Shown piece after piece: positions 22,433 through 30,871 of a stretch of DNA of 64,000 bases. Position 1 is the first letter of the stretch. Every line of letters begins with the position of its first letter. Under the pieces are notes generated by a model that was not told the origin of the DNA, did no database searches, and worked only from the letters and a program-made list of their open reading frames with translations. Where the stretch lies: assembly GCF_041200175.1 (NCBI RefSeq), contig NZ_CP165727.1, forward strand, positions 7,682,001 to 7,746,000. The letters are read 5' to 3'. This DNA is from Streptomyces sp. R33 (GTDB lineage: Bacteria; Actinomycetota; Actinomycetes; Streptomycetales; Streptomycetaceae). A program made the position numbers and the translations under genes.

Positions 22433-24124
22433 TCAACAGCGGGCAAGCGTTCCGCCGTCCAGGGTCGATTTGTCGCTGAACACCCAGCCTTCGGTGTCCG
22501 TGCCCGCGATACGGGCGTAGATCCACTTGTTGGCCTCGGCGTTGGTGACGTAGCAGTGGTAAAAGACCTTCGTGCCGGACTTGACCAAGGTCACATAGGA
22601 GCACGCCGCGTACGGACCGGAGTAGAGGTGGGTCTCCTGGGCCGCGTGGCCGTAGCCGTTGCTGCTGTTCGCATGGGCCCAGCCGGTGCACGCCGTCGGC
22701 ACCGGGGTGGGCTCCTTCACCGTGGACCCGGGAGTCGCCTTCGGAGAGGCTGACGGGTTCCCGGCCGGCTTGCCGCCTCCGCTGCCCGGCGATGCCGTGG
22801 GTCCGGTCTCTCGGCCCCCGTCCTTCTTCGACGGGGTGCCGGACGGCGTCCCGCCGGGGCCGAGGGACGTGCCGCCCGCGCCGGGCACGTCACCGCCGGC
22901 AGGGGTGCTCGCCGTGGGAAGCGCGGTGCTCGATCCGCCGCCCTCGACGCCTCGCATGTCCACGAGGGCGTAGGCGACTCCGCCGCAGGTGAGGACGGTG
23001 GCGGCCGTCACCGCGACGATGGTACGGGTGCGGCGGCGCCCGCGGACCGTCGTGGCACGGGTCTCGGAACCGCTGTGGTGACCGGCGGGTATGCCGGGCC
23101 CCATGCCCCGCTGCGCGGCGCCCGCCTGCGGAGGGGCGGCGTACGGGCCGGCCGGCATGTAGGGAGCGACGGGCTGGGGGGCGGGCTGGGAGAACGGTGC
23201 CGCGACGACGGGGCCGAAGCCCGGCGGAGTGACGGGCTGGGGCGCCGCCGGTGCCACCGCGAGGTCCGCCGCCTTGCCCTCGGCGACCGCCTCCAGCATC
23301 TCGCGCGCCTGCGCGGCGTCGGGCCGCTGCAGCGGATCCTTGGCCATCAGCGCCTGCAATACCGGCGTGAGCGGTCCGGCGCGCCGGGGCTCGGGCAGCG
23401 GTTCGCTGACGATCGCCGCCAGCGTGGACCACACCGACGTACGGCGGAAAGGCGAAGCGCCCTCCACGGCCGCGTACAGCGTCATGCCGAGCGCCCAGAT
23501 GTCCGACGCGGCACCCGGGACCTGGCCCTGTGCGCGCTCCGGTGGCAGGTAGTCGAGGGAGCCGACGATCTGACCGCTCTGGGTCAGCTTGGCCAGGGCC
23601 TCGTCGCCGGAGGTCTCCATGCTGGCGATGCCGAAGTCGGTGAGCACGACCCGGCCGCTGCGTTCGAGCAGTACGTTGCCGGGCTTGACGTCCCGGTGGA
23701 GGACCCCGGCCCGGTGTGCCGCGTCGAGCGCGTCCATCAGCTTGGCGCCGATGGCGGCTGCTTCGCGCGGATCCAGTGAGCCGCGCTCCTCCAGCACGTT
23801 GTCGAGGGAGGGCCCGTCGACCAGCTCCATGACGATGACCGGCAGCCCCTGCTCCTCGACCACGTCGTGCACGGTGACCACACCGCTGTGACGGATACGG
23901 GCGGCGGCCTGCGCCTCCCTCTGCATCCGGACCCGCAGATCGGCCAGTTCGGCCGGGGAGGCGTCGGTGTAGGCGCGCAGCACCTTGACGGCGACCTCGC
24001 GGTTCAGCAACTGGTCCACCGCCCGGGCGACGACACCCATGCCACCGCGGCCGATCGTCGCGGTCACGCGGTATCGCCCGCCCAGAACCTCGCCGGCCAG
24101 ATCCGCGCCGTTCGCCCCCGTCAC
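22433..24124 (-). CDS. Transmembrane Ser/Thr protein kinase with extracellular Cys-rich SH3-like domain
   Basis: A 563-residue Hanks-type kinase. The cytoplasmic kinase domain (about 15-275) has the Gly loop IGRGGMGVV, VAVKVL, HRDVKPGNVLL, DFGIAS and GSLDYLPPERAQG. A Pro/Gly/Gln-rich juxtamembrane region of about 90 residues precedes one membrane helix (TIVAVTAATVLTCGGVAYAL, about 365-385). A Thr/Ser/Pro/Gly-rich stalk and a roughly 85-residue C-terminal domain follow outside, with 5 Cys and the SH3b-like WIYARIAGTDTEGWVF. This resembles PknB-class sensors but with an unrelated ectodomain. GTG start with GGGAG. It is divergent from the second kinase. Confidence 0.92.
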   Translation of the reverse strand: MTGANGADLAGEVLGGRYRVTATIGRGGMGVVARAVDQLLNREVAVKVLRAYTDASPAELADLRVRMQREAQAAARIRHSGVVTVHDVVEEQGLPVIVMELVDGPSLDNVLEERGSLDPREAAAIGAKLMDALDAAHRAGVLHRDVKPGNVLLERSGRVVLTDFGIASMETSGDEALAKLTQSGQIVGSLDYLPPERAQGQVPGAASDIWALGMTLYAAVEGASPFRRTSVWSTLAAIVSEPLPEPRRAGPLTPVLQALMAKDPLQRPDAAQAREMLEAVAEGKAADLAVAPAAPQPVTPPGFGPVVAAPFSQPAPQPVAPYMPAGPYAAPPQAGAAQRGMGPGIPAGHHSGSETRATTVRGRRRTRTIVAVTAATVLTCGGVAYALVDMRGVEGGGSSTALPTASTPAGGDVPGAGGTSLGPGGTPSGTPSKKDGGRETGPTASPGSGGGKPAGNPSASPKATPGSTVKEPTPVPTACTGWAHANSSNGYGHAAQETHLYSGPYAACSYVTLVKSGTKVFYHCYVTNAEANKWIYARIAGTDTEGWVFSDKSTLDGGTLARC

Positions 24125-24559
24125 CTGTCAACTCCCGTTCGTCGCACTGTTCGAATCCCGCCATGTGTCGGGCACCAGGGTAGGGGTTCGCGTATGTGCG
24201 AGTGCGCAGGGCCCGGGTCGTCGGCGCGCAGGTTGCCCCCCTTCCAACAACCATGATCACCAAGACATCTCATCTGGGATCAGCACGATGTGGCCGGGGC
24301 CTGTTCGAGTGCGAGGCGGAACAGGCGGGCGGCGTCCCGCGCGGGCAACGCCGCGTCGGCGGCCGCCCCGTTCGCGCGGCTGGTCCGAGGCGGCGAGTGC
24401 CCGTGCTGCATCTCGATTCCGGCATCAACGAACCCTGTGCCCAACCGTGTTGGTGTGCTGCATTCTGGGCCTGAGCCGGATCGAGGGGGGAGCCTGGCGG
24501 GCCGAAAGCCTCCAGGGCGTCCGCGGTCCGCGACAACCCTATGTTTCAGGAGGAGCTAG
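24125..24559. other. 435-base intergenic region between divergent kinases, with a decayed SDR-like fragment
   Basis: No intact gene. On the minus strand at about 24280-24360 a frame reads ALPARDAARLFRLALEQAPA and then stops. This resembles the DAARLFRLALE block of extended short-chain dehydrogenases/epimerases, so an old gene fragment is likely. The stretch nearest the plus-strand kinase ends in CAGGAGGAG, its ribosome binding site. Both kinase promoters should lie here, but I cannot place a confident -35/-10 pair. Confidence 0.4.
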
Positions 24560-26152
24560 GTGAGTCTGAGCGGGCTGCGCGCGGGGGACCCGAAGCGGAT
24601 CGGCGAGCTGACGCTGGTCGGTCGACTGGGTGCAGGTGGCATGGGTGTCGTCTACCTGGCACAAGGTCCTGACGGCCGGCTGGTCGCCCTCAAGCGGTTA
24701 CGGGAAGAACTTGCCTCGGACTCCGAGTTCCGGGCGCGGTTCCGGCGTGAGGCCGCGACGTTGCTGCGCGTTCAGGGCACGTGCACGGCACAGGTGTTGG
24801 CGGTGGAGGCAGAGGCGAGCAGCCCGTTCGTCGTCATGGAGTACGTACAAGGCCCCACGCTGGCGGAGCACGTGGGCGAGCACGGGCCCCTGCGTGGTGA
24901 CATGGCGCACGCCTTCGCCGTCGGGCTCGCCGAGGCGCTCGTGGCGATCCACCGGGCCGGCATCGTGCATCGCGACCTCAAGCCCGGCAATGTCCTCCTG
25001 TCGGACCAGGGCCCGAAGGTCATCGATTTCGGCATCGCACGGGCCGACGACGCGACGGCGCTGACCCGCACCGGCATCGCTGTGGGGACCGTGGGATACA
25101 TGGCACCGGAACAGGTTCGCGGCCAAGCCGGACCTCCGGCCGATGTGTTCGCCTGGGCGCTGACGGTCGCGTATGCCACCACTGGACGGCCCCCGTTCGG
25201 CACGGGGCCGACCGAGGCGGTGCTCTACCGGGTCCTGCACGAAGAACCCGACTTGGACGGTGTTCCCTCTCACCTCAAGCCACTGCTGATGTCGGCCCTG
25301 GCCAGATCGCCCGAGCGGCGTCCCGCCCCCGGAAACCTGCTCTCCGAGCTGACCGGTGGCAAGGATCCTCGGACGGTCCTCGACGGCGACGGCGACGGCG
25401 ACGGCGGCGCTGATGCCGACGCTGTCAGCACCGTACTTGCCACTGCCTGGCAGATGCCTGAACCGGCCGCGTCGCCGACCCCGCTGCTGAAGCAGCGCAC
25501 CACGCGGAACGCTGCTGCGACAGTGCTGGTGCTCCTCCTGACTGCCGGGGTCCTGTGGACGGTCCTGCCCGGCCGAGGCCACTCGACCGCCTCGAACACG
25601 ACGCAGCCTCCGCGTCGACCGGCGAGCACGGCCCCCTTCTCGTCTCCCACGACGTCAGCGGCGCCCACCCCTCCCAGGACGAGACCTCCATCGGCTGCGT
25701 CCGGGACGACGGCGCCGTCCACACCAGCGGTGACCGGACCGCCTCCACCGCCGTCATCACCTGTTGCGTCCACGGGCCCGATCACCAACACCCACAGTGG
25801 ATTGTGCATCGACACCGACGGTCCGCAACGACCCGGACTCAACGTCGTGCTCCGTGCGTGCGGGATCTACAGCGGTCAGATCTGGGGCTACGACGAGACG
25901 AGCCTGCACCTCACGAACACTCCCAGCGGCCTGTGCCTCGACACGAACGGGAAGCCCGCCGTCGGCGTCACGGCCGTGCTCAATCCGTGCGGCTACTACA
26001 GCGGCCAGCAATGGCACTACGACGCCGGTGCCGGCCGGTTCACCAACCCGGCGAGCGGCCTGTGCCTGGACACGGGCGGACCCCCGGAACTCAACCTCGA
26101 CCTGGTGCTCAACCCCTGCGGAAACCACACCGGCCAGGGCTGGCAGATGTGA
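24560..26152 (+). CDS. Transmembrane Ser/Thr protein kinase with extracellular ricin-type lectin domain
   Basis: A 530-residue Hanks-type kinase. The kinase domain (about 10-270) shows GRLGAGGMGVVY, VALKRL, HRDLKPGNVLL, DFGIAR and GTVGYMAPEQVRG. An acidic Asp-Gly-rich stretch follows, then one membrane helix (VLVLLLTAGVLWTVL, about 318-335) and a long Thr/Ser/Pro stalk. The last 125 residues hold three repeats of a ricin-B beta-trefoil: each has SGLC(I/L)DT, a Cys pair and a QxW-type ending (QIW, QQW, QGW). The outside part therefore probably binds a glycan. GTG start after AGGAGGAG. Ectodomain and kinase together suggest cell-wall or polysaccharide sensing. Confidence 0.93.
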   Translation: MSLSGLRAGDPKRIGELTLVGRLGAGGMGVVYLAQGPDGRLVALKRLREELASDSEFRARFRREAATLLRVQGTCTAQVLAVEAEASSPFVVMEYVQGPTLAEHVGEHGPLRGDMAHAFAVGLAEALVAIHRAGIVHRDLKPGNVLLSDQGPKVIDFGIARADDATALTRTGIAVGTVGYMAPEQVRGQAGPPADVFAWALTVAYATTGRPPFGTGPTEAVLYRVLHEEPDLDGVPSHLKPLLMSALARSPERRPAPGNLLSELTGGKDPRTVLDGDGDGDGGADADAVSTVLATAWQMPEPAASPTPLLKQRTTRNAAATVLVLLLTAGVLWTVLPGRGHSTASNTTQPPRRPASTAPFSSPTTSAAPTPPRTRPPSAASGTTAPSTPAVTGPPPPPSSPVASTGPITNTHSGLCIDTDGPQRPGLNVVLRACGIYSGQIWGYDETSLHLTNTPSGLCLDTNGKPAVGVTAVLNPCGYYSGQQWHYDAGAGRFTNPASGLCLDTGGPPELNLDLVLNPCGNHTGQGWQM

Positions 26153-26249
26153 ACGCCGCCCGAAGGATGCCGCCTTCGCTCGACCGGCCCGCGCATACCG
26201 GCGGCCGGGCCGGCCCGGTGGCCGGCCGGCCGTTGCGCGGGGAGCGGTG

Positions 26250-26621
26250 TCAGCAGCCCGAAGTCCAGGTGTGTGAGCCGCCCCGGTCGTTGGCGCCACC
26301 GTTGTAGCCGACCTCCTGGCCGGGGGCCAGACAGAGGGTGACCCCGCCCGTGAGTTCGCGTCCGTCGTAGACCTTGACGTGGTCCTTGACACCCGGTCCG
26401 GAGATCCCGTGGTTCGCCCACGAGGAGTCCTGGTTGTTCATGTTGCCCTCCCACCAGCGGTCGTCGCCCGAGTGTTCGATCTTCATGCCGTCGAAGTTGG
26501 CGTGCGTCCAGACGCAGAAGTAGCCGCGGCGGCACTCGGCTGCCTGCGAGGCGGCGGCGGTGGCCAGGACCGCGGCAGTGGAGAGGACAGCAGTCGCGAG
26601 CAGAACGGTGAGGCGCTTCAT
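26250..26621 (-). CDS. Secreted protein, peptidase-inhibitor family I36-like
   Basis: A 123-residue exported protein. MKRLTVLLATAVLSTAAVLA forms the signal peptide; the mature chain starts near AAECRRGYFCVW. The block CRRGYFCVWTHANFDG and the following DRWWEGNMNNQDSSWANHG fit the I36/crystallin-like fold, with 4 Cys in the mature part. It is translated with the lipoprotein gene upstream (ATGA overlap). Together with the other I36-like gene it brackets the kinase pair. Whether it inhibits a peptidase or binds the cell wall is unknown. Confidence 0.78.
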   Translation of the reverse strand: MKRLTVLLATAVLSTAAVLATAAASQAAECRRGYFCVWTHANFDGMKIEHSGDDRWWEGNMNNQDSSWANHGISGPGVKDHVKVYDGRELTGGVTLCLAPGQEVGYNGGANDRGGSHTWTSGC

Positions 26622-27151
26622 CGGGGCATGTCTCCTTGGAATGGGGGTTGGTTGAGCACGGTGGTGGCTTCGGAGAGGGCACGGGTGCGCATGCGGTGCC
26701 AGTCGGCGAGGTCGGCGCGGTGCCGGTCGCGGACCTCGCTCAGGGGCCGGTGGGTGTGGGAGGCCTCGGCTTCGAGGTTGTTGACGATGACCGACACGCG
26801 GAACCAGCGGCGCTGATCGCCGTAGAGCCGCTGCTGGGCGGCGCCCAGGCAGCCGTCGGTGTGGGCGCGAACGACGTACCCGGTGGGCAGGGTGAGGGAG
26901 AGTTCCGTCGGACCCTTGCCGAACAGGGCGGCGGTGATCTGCTGCTCGTCGGTCGGCGGCGGACTCTCGCCGGGATGGGGAGGGGTGAGGCCCTGGCGCA
27001 TGAGACAGGCGTCGGTCAGTGCCCGGGTGGCCGCCTTGATCGTCTCGTCCGGAGCCGGGACGGGCGCGGCGGCCGAGCAGCCGGTCAACAGGCAGCCCAG
27101 CAGTGGCAGGAGGCCGGCCGCCGAGCGGGGCGACGGGAGAGGAATGCGCAC
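26618..27151 (-). CDS. Predicted lipoprotein
   Basis: A 177-residue exported protein. The N-terminus MRIPLPSPRSAAGLLPLLGC then LLTGC gives a lipobox (LTGC) near residue 25. The mature part holds a Cys (DACLMRQGL) and a second (DGCLGAAQQRLYGD), possibly a disulfide, and ends in a charged helix (LSEVRDRHRADLADWHRMRT). The DACLMRQGLTPP start resembles actinomycete lipoproteins found beside signalling genes. It is first in a two-gene operon with the I36-like protein, so the two products may act together at the cell surface. Confidence 0.75.
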   Translation of the reverse strand: MRIPLPSPRSAAGLLPLLGCLLTGCSAAAPVPAPDETIKAATRALTDACLMRQGLTPPHPGESPPPTDEQQITAALFGKGPTELSLTLPTGYVVRAHTDGCLGAAQQRLYGDQRRWFRVSVIVNNLEAEASHTHRPLSEVRDRHRADLADWHRMRTRALSEATTVLNQPPFQGDMPR

Positions 27152-27510
27152 CAGGGGCCGGGCCTACTCGGCAGGGCAGCCCTGCACCCGGTCAGCGGGT
27201 CCGTATGGGCGGCCCGAAACCCGTGCAGGCGCTTCACCTGCGGTGAACGAGGAGAACGCTGTGCAGGGCACGCACTGTGCCGCAGCCTCACCCGTGGGGG
27301 TATCCCGCGTCCACGGAAGCGCAGACGCTCGGGCCGCATCAGGCATGCACGGGCTGCATCAGCGCGATGCGCACGCCCGTCGCGGCCGGCCGGCCGGGCG
27401 GGGGCGGTCACGCTGATGCAGCCCGCCGAGGGCGTGCTGCGGCACCATCGCCTGCTGCTAGCCGACGAGCATTGACCCCGACCGCCGGGATGAGGAGTTT
27501 CGTGGTTCCC
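27152..27510. other. Intergenic region, no gene supported
   Basis: About 360 bases between the divergent-side start of the lipoprotein gene and the 3' end of the GNAT gene. Short open frames exist in several frames, none with a recognisable domain. GAGGAG followed 6 bases later by GTG (about 27248-27262) could start a roughly 50-residue Arg/Ala/His-rich peptide, but its composition looks random. Confidence 0.4.
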
Positions 27511-28179
27511 TCAGGTGTCGGCTGTGTCCGGGCCGCGCAGGGCGCTGGTCAGCGGGGCCAGTACGCGCCATCCCGTCGTCTCGTACAGGGACCGACCCTC
27601 TGGTGTCGCGCCCAGTACGCCTGCCGCAGCCCCCTGTTCCGCGGCGGCCTCCGTAAGCCGGTGCATCACCAGGCGTCCCAGGCCTCGGCGCTGGTGGGCC
27701 GGGTCGGTCTCCACCTGGTCGACGACGGCGCTGTGGCCGGTGACGGCGACTTGGCCGCGCGCGGCGAATGCGCCGTCGGCGGTGCGCACCAGAGCGCGGG
27801 TGACGCCGTCCCGGGTCCAGGTGTTCATCTGGTAGCCCTCGGGAAGGGGCCCCGGGGCCCGGGTGGGGGTGATGGGCAGGGAGGCGGACATCAGGTAGCC
27901 GGATCCGCCGGCGAGGTGCCAGCCAGGGGCGAGCCAGGGTTCGAGTGCCTCCGGTGGAACGAAGGCCTTCAGCCAGACGCCGGGTGCGGTGGCGTGCTGG
28001 GTGATCTCGTGGACGGTTGCTTCGTCTGCAGAGTGCAGTACGTGCCGCATGACGTGTCCGTGGAGGCCCACGTCGACGGTGAAACCCCAGGCGGACGGCA
28101 CGGGTTCGGCTGCGCCGCGCGAAGCGGACCAACCGTGAACCCATGCCCGTACGGCCTCGGCCGTGTGCGCGAAAGGCAA
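27511..28179 (-). CDS. GNAT-family N-acetyltransferase
   Basis: A 222-residue protein whose C-terminal half carries the acetyl-CoA-binding motif VETDPAHQRRGLGRLVMHRL (Q/RxxGxG/A pattern) and the later ATPEGRSLYETTGW. The first 100 residues are a less conserved N-terminal arm. GNAT enzymes transfer acetyl from acetyl-CoA to amines of small molecules or proteins; the acceptor is unknown. The apparent start is TTG after GAGGGGGAAG. No close operon partner. Confidence 0.82.
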   Translation of the reverse strand: MPFAHTAEAVRAWVHGWSASRGAAEPVPSAWGFTVDVGLHGHVMRHVLHSADEATVHEITQHATAPGVWLKAFVPPEALEPWLAPGWHLAGGSGYLMSASLPITPTRAPGPLPEGYQMNTWTRDGVTRALVRTADGAFAARGQVAVTGHSAVVDQVETDPAHQRRGLGRLVMHRLTEAAAEQGAAAGVLGATPEGRSLYETTGWRVLAPLTSALRGPDTADT

Positions 28180-28215
28180 GACTTCCCCCTCGTAGGTAAC
28201 AGGTGAGCTCCGTGG

Positions 28216-28419
28216 GTGATTATTACATCGAGGGTGGGGTGGAGGGCGGTGGTGCCGCTCGCGAGCCTGGTCCTCGGCCTCGACGAAAACGGCCAGCGCC
28301 AGGTCGGCTGGGCGGGGGCCAACGCCCTGGACTTCGATGCTCCGGCGAAGGCCGGCGACTGCATGCCCACGGAGGCCGGCACCTGGGTGATCAAGGGCGG
28401 CTTCACCCTCCGTTCGTGA
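28216..28419 (+). pseudogene. Unrecognised coding remnant
   Basis: A 67-codon frame ending in VGWAGANALDFDAPAKAGDC and then PTEAGTWVIKGGFTLRS. Composition and codon use look coding, yet there is no Shine-Dalgarno site and the N-terminus is not conserved-looking. After its stop, another short stretch in a different frame reads VEQLLGVIEDEPRVGPEARR. This suggests the 28.2-28.6 kb region is debris of older genes. A real small protein cannot be excluded. Confidence 0.3.
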
Positions 28420-28787
28420 CGGAGGCCGGCAGTCGCGGAGGTCGAACAGCTCCTCGGTGTCATCGAGGACGAGCCCCGCGTCGGGCCGGAGGCCCGCAGG
28501 TCTGCGTTCTGCTGTTGCGGCCGCGGGGCCGAGCGGGTGACGGGGGATCGTTCCTGCGCGTGCGGTCCGTGATGTCCCCGCCGGCCCGGCCGCGCTGCGC
28601 CGTTAGCGTCACGCGGAATGACCCCCGCTCTCCCGCCGAGCGGCGGACACCGGCCGGCCCTCGCCCCACCCACGGGGCGCACGGTTGCCTCCGGAGCCGG
28701 CCAACCGGATCCGGCCGGGACGGGTCCGGATGCCTGGCGGTGCCGCGCGGCGGGTCCGGAGCAGCCCGCTACGCAGGAAGGCATCTC

Positions 28788-29609
28788 GTGCCCGTACCGA
28801 CGACGATCGACCACGCCACGAAGAAGCACAGCCCGGCGCTCGCCTACTGGATGGTCCAGGCGGCCGCCCTCGCCTACAAGGACGAGGCGGCCGTCGAGAC
28901 CCAGGCTCGGGAATGGGGCTTCGACCGCGTATCTCACCACCACACGCGCTTCACGCCGCCGTTCCCGCTCGAGGACACCCAGGCGTACACGATCGCCAGC
29001 GACAAGATGATCATCACAGGGTTCCGGGGGACCGAACCGGCCCAGATCCGCGACTGGCTCTCCGACGCCACCACCCCGCCGTGGCCGGGTCCGGCCAAGA
29101 CCGGCTTCGTCCACTACGGCTTCGGCCAGGCCCTCGACTCCGTCTTCCCCACCGTGAAGGAGGCGCTGGCCGACTTCCGCGACAACGATCAGAGCGTGTG
29201 GTTCACCGGCCACAGCCTCGGTGGCGCCCTCGCGATGCTGGCCGGCTGTCGCATGTACCTGGAGGAGCCGCGCCTGCAGGCCGACGGCATCTACACCTAC
29301 GGGCAGCCCCGCACCTGTGAACGGGCCCTGGCGGCCGCCTGCAACAAGAGCTTCAAGGACCGGCTGCACCGTTACGTCAACAACAACGACATCGTCCCGC
29401 AGCTGCCGCCCGAACCCGTCTACACCCACGTCGACACCCTGCACTACATCGACTCCACCGGGCGTATCCGCTCGTCCATGCCGCTGCTGGGCGCTTTGGG
29501 CGACCGGGTCAAGGGCGCCACCGCCGACCTCCTGGCCCCGACGAGCGATGCCGTGCGCGACCACCCCATCAAGCAGTACGTCACCGCCATGGAGAAGAAC
29601 CTCGTCTGA
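28788..29609 (+). CDS. Class 3 lipase family protein
   Basis: A 273-residue alpha/beta hydrolase of the fungal-lipase-like class 3 group. The N-terminal LAYWMVQAAALAYKDEAAVE, the IITGFRGTEPAQIRDWLSD strand-loop with oxyanion residues, the nucleophile elbow GHSLGGALAMLAG, and YTYGQPRTCE are all characteristic. The Asp and His would be in NNNDIVPQLPP and HVDTLHYID. No signal peptide, so a cytoplasmic lipid or ester hydrolase. GTG start preceded by CAGGAAGG. It stands alone. Confidence 0.88.
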   Translation: MPVPTTIDHATKKHSPALAYWMVQAAALAYKDEAAVETQAREWGFDRVSHHHTRFTPPFPLEDTQAYTIASDKMIITGFRGTEPAQIRDWLSDATTPPWPGPAKTGFVHYGFGQALDSVFPTVKEALADFRDNDQSVWFTGHSLGGALAMLAGCRMYLEEPRLQADGIYTYGQPRTCERALAAACNKSFKDRLHRYVNNNDIVPQLPPEPVYTHVDTLHYIDSTGRIRSSMPLLGALGDRVKGATADLLAPTSDAVRDHPIKQYVTAMEKNLV

Positions 29610-29746
29610 CACGCCGGCCGGGCGCCGGTGCCGGCGGGCGGCCACCGCATGCAGGCGGCGGCAGCGCTCCGCACATCAGCTCGGTGTGCGGAGCGCCGCT
29701 CCATGGAGGACTCAGGCGCGGTTTCCTCTCGGGGGAATCCACATGC

Positions 29747-30079
29747 TCAGGCCCCCCGTGCAGCCAGGGTCCGGGCGGCGGTCTTCTCCAGGTGCGCGGT
29801 GAACAGCGCGGCCGGGTCCGCGACGCCGAGCCGGTGCAGCGAGACCATCGCCGTCACGAGTACGTCGCACACCTCCGCTTCCACGTCCTGCCATGTGTGG
29901 GACCGGCCCTTGCGGGGATTGGTGCCGGTGGCACCGATGACGGCCTGGGCGGCTTCGCCGAACTCCTCCCCGATCTTGAGTACCTGCAGTACGCGGCGCT
30001 GCTCGGCGGGCACATGGGCGGCGGCCTCGTCGAGGAAGACGGCAAGCTCCCCGGTGATGTCCCAGGCGTTCTTCTCCAC
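29747..30079 (-). CDS. MazG-like nucleotide pyrophosphohydrolase family protein
   Basis: A 110-residue all-alpha protein. The Mg-binding EExxE-type motif is in KIGEEFGEAAQAVIGA, and the second acidic cluster is in WQDVEAEVCDVLVTAMVSL (ExxD). This is the MazG/dUTPase-like all-alpha NTP pyrophosphatase fold, which hydrolyses nucleoside triphosphates or related nucleotides for pool cleaning. GTG is the start (VEKNAW). Single-domain form; no toxin-antitoxin partner lies next to it. Confidence 0.83.
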   Translation of the reverse strand: MEKNAWDITGELAVFLDEAAAHVPAEQRRVLQVLKIGEEFGEAAQAVIGATGTNPRKGRSHTWQDVEAEVCDVLVTAMVSLHRLGVADPAALFTAHLEKTAARTLAARGA

Positions 30080-30345
30080 GGTGGTTCCCCTTCGTCCGGC
30101 TGTTGTCCGTTCTCAGTCCTGTCAACGAATCGACGGTGCCCCGGATGCTCGAACGCCCGTTGCCGGCGGTCGGGCGGAACTCACCGCCTGGACGATCCGT
30201 CATGCCCCCGCCCGGCTGCGGGCCCGGACCCGTCGGCCGTGGCCCTGCCGGTCGTCGTCCCCAGCCCATTCGGGGGATACGCGGGCTGCATCCGGCGCGT
30301 CTCCCGCCCTGCCGGGGCATCCCTTGGTGGAAAGACAAGGGAGAC

Positions 30346-30675
30346 ATGATGCCGCTCTATCTATCGAGGTTCAGCTACACACCGGAGACTTGGGCGAGGC
30401 TGACCGTCAGACCCGAGGACCGCACAAAGGCCGCTCAGGCGTACATCGAGTCCGTCGGCGGGAAGCTCCACGGCTTCTGGTACGCCTTCGGCACGCACGA
30501 CGGATACAACCTGTGGGAGGCTCCCGACAACGTGTCCATGGCGGCGGTTGCGCTGGCGATCAGCGGAGGCGGCGCGCTGAGCTCGTTCGAGACGACGGTC
30601 CTCCTGACCGTCGACGAAACCATGGACGCCCTGCGCAAAGCCGAACGGGTCAAGTACCGGGCGCCGGGTGCGTAG
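30346..30675 (+). CDS. GYD-domain protein
   Basis: A 109-residue protein. The early YLSRFSYTPETWARL and the central KLHGFWYAFGTHDGYNLWEA identify the GYD domain, a small ferredoxin-like alpha/beta fold of unknown function found in many bacteria. Two ATGs are consecutive-frame options; AAGGGAG lies 2 bases before the first and 5 before the second, so the second may be used. No partner gene. Confidence 0.82.
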   Translation: MMPLYLSRFSYTPETWARLTVRPEDRTKAAQAYIESVGGKLHGFWYAFGTHDGYNLWEAPDNVSMAAVALAISGGGALSSFETTVLLTVDETMDALRKAERVKYRAPGA

Positions 30676-30871
30676 CGGTCCAGGCCGAGGCGTCCTCGTG
30701 AGCCGCCGCTGCGACGACCTGCACGCGGGCCGCCACGACTCGGCGCGGATGCCGTGGGCCTGGGCGGCGTGGACGTGCTGACGCGTGCCCCGTAAGGCCG
30801 TTGTCGCCGCCTCCGGCTACCTTGCACGTTCAGCACACAGCCGAGGCAGGACGCAGGAACAGGGGGCGGCA

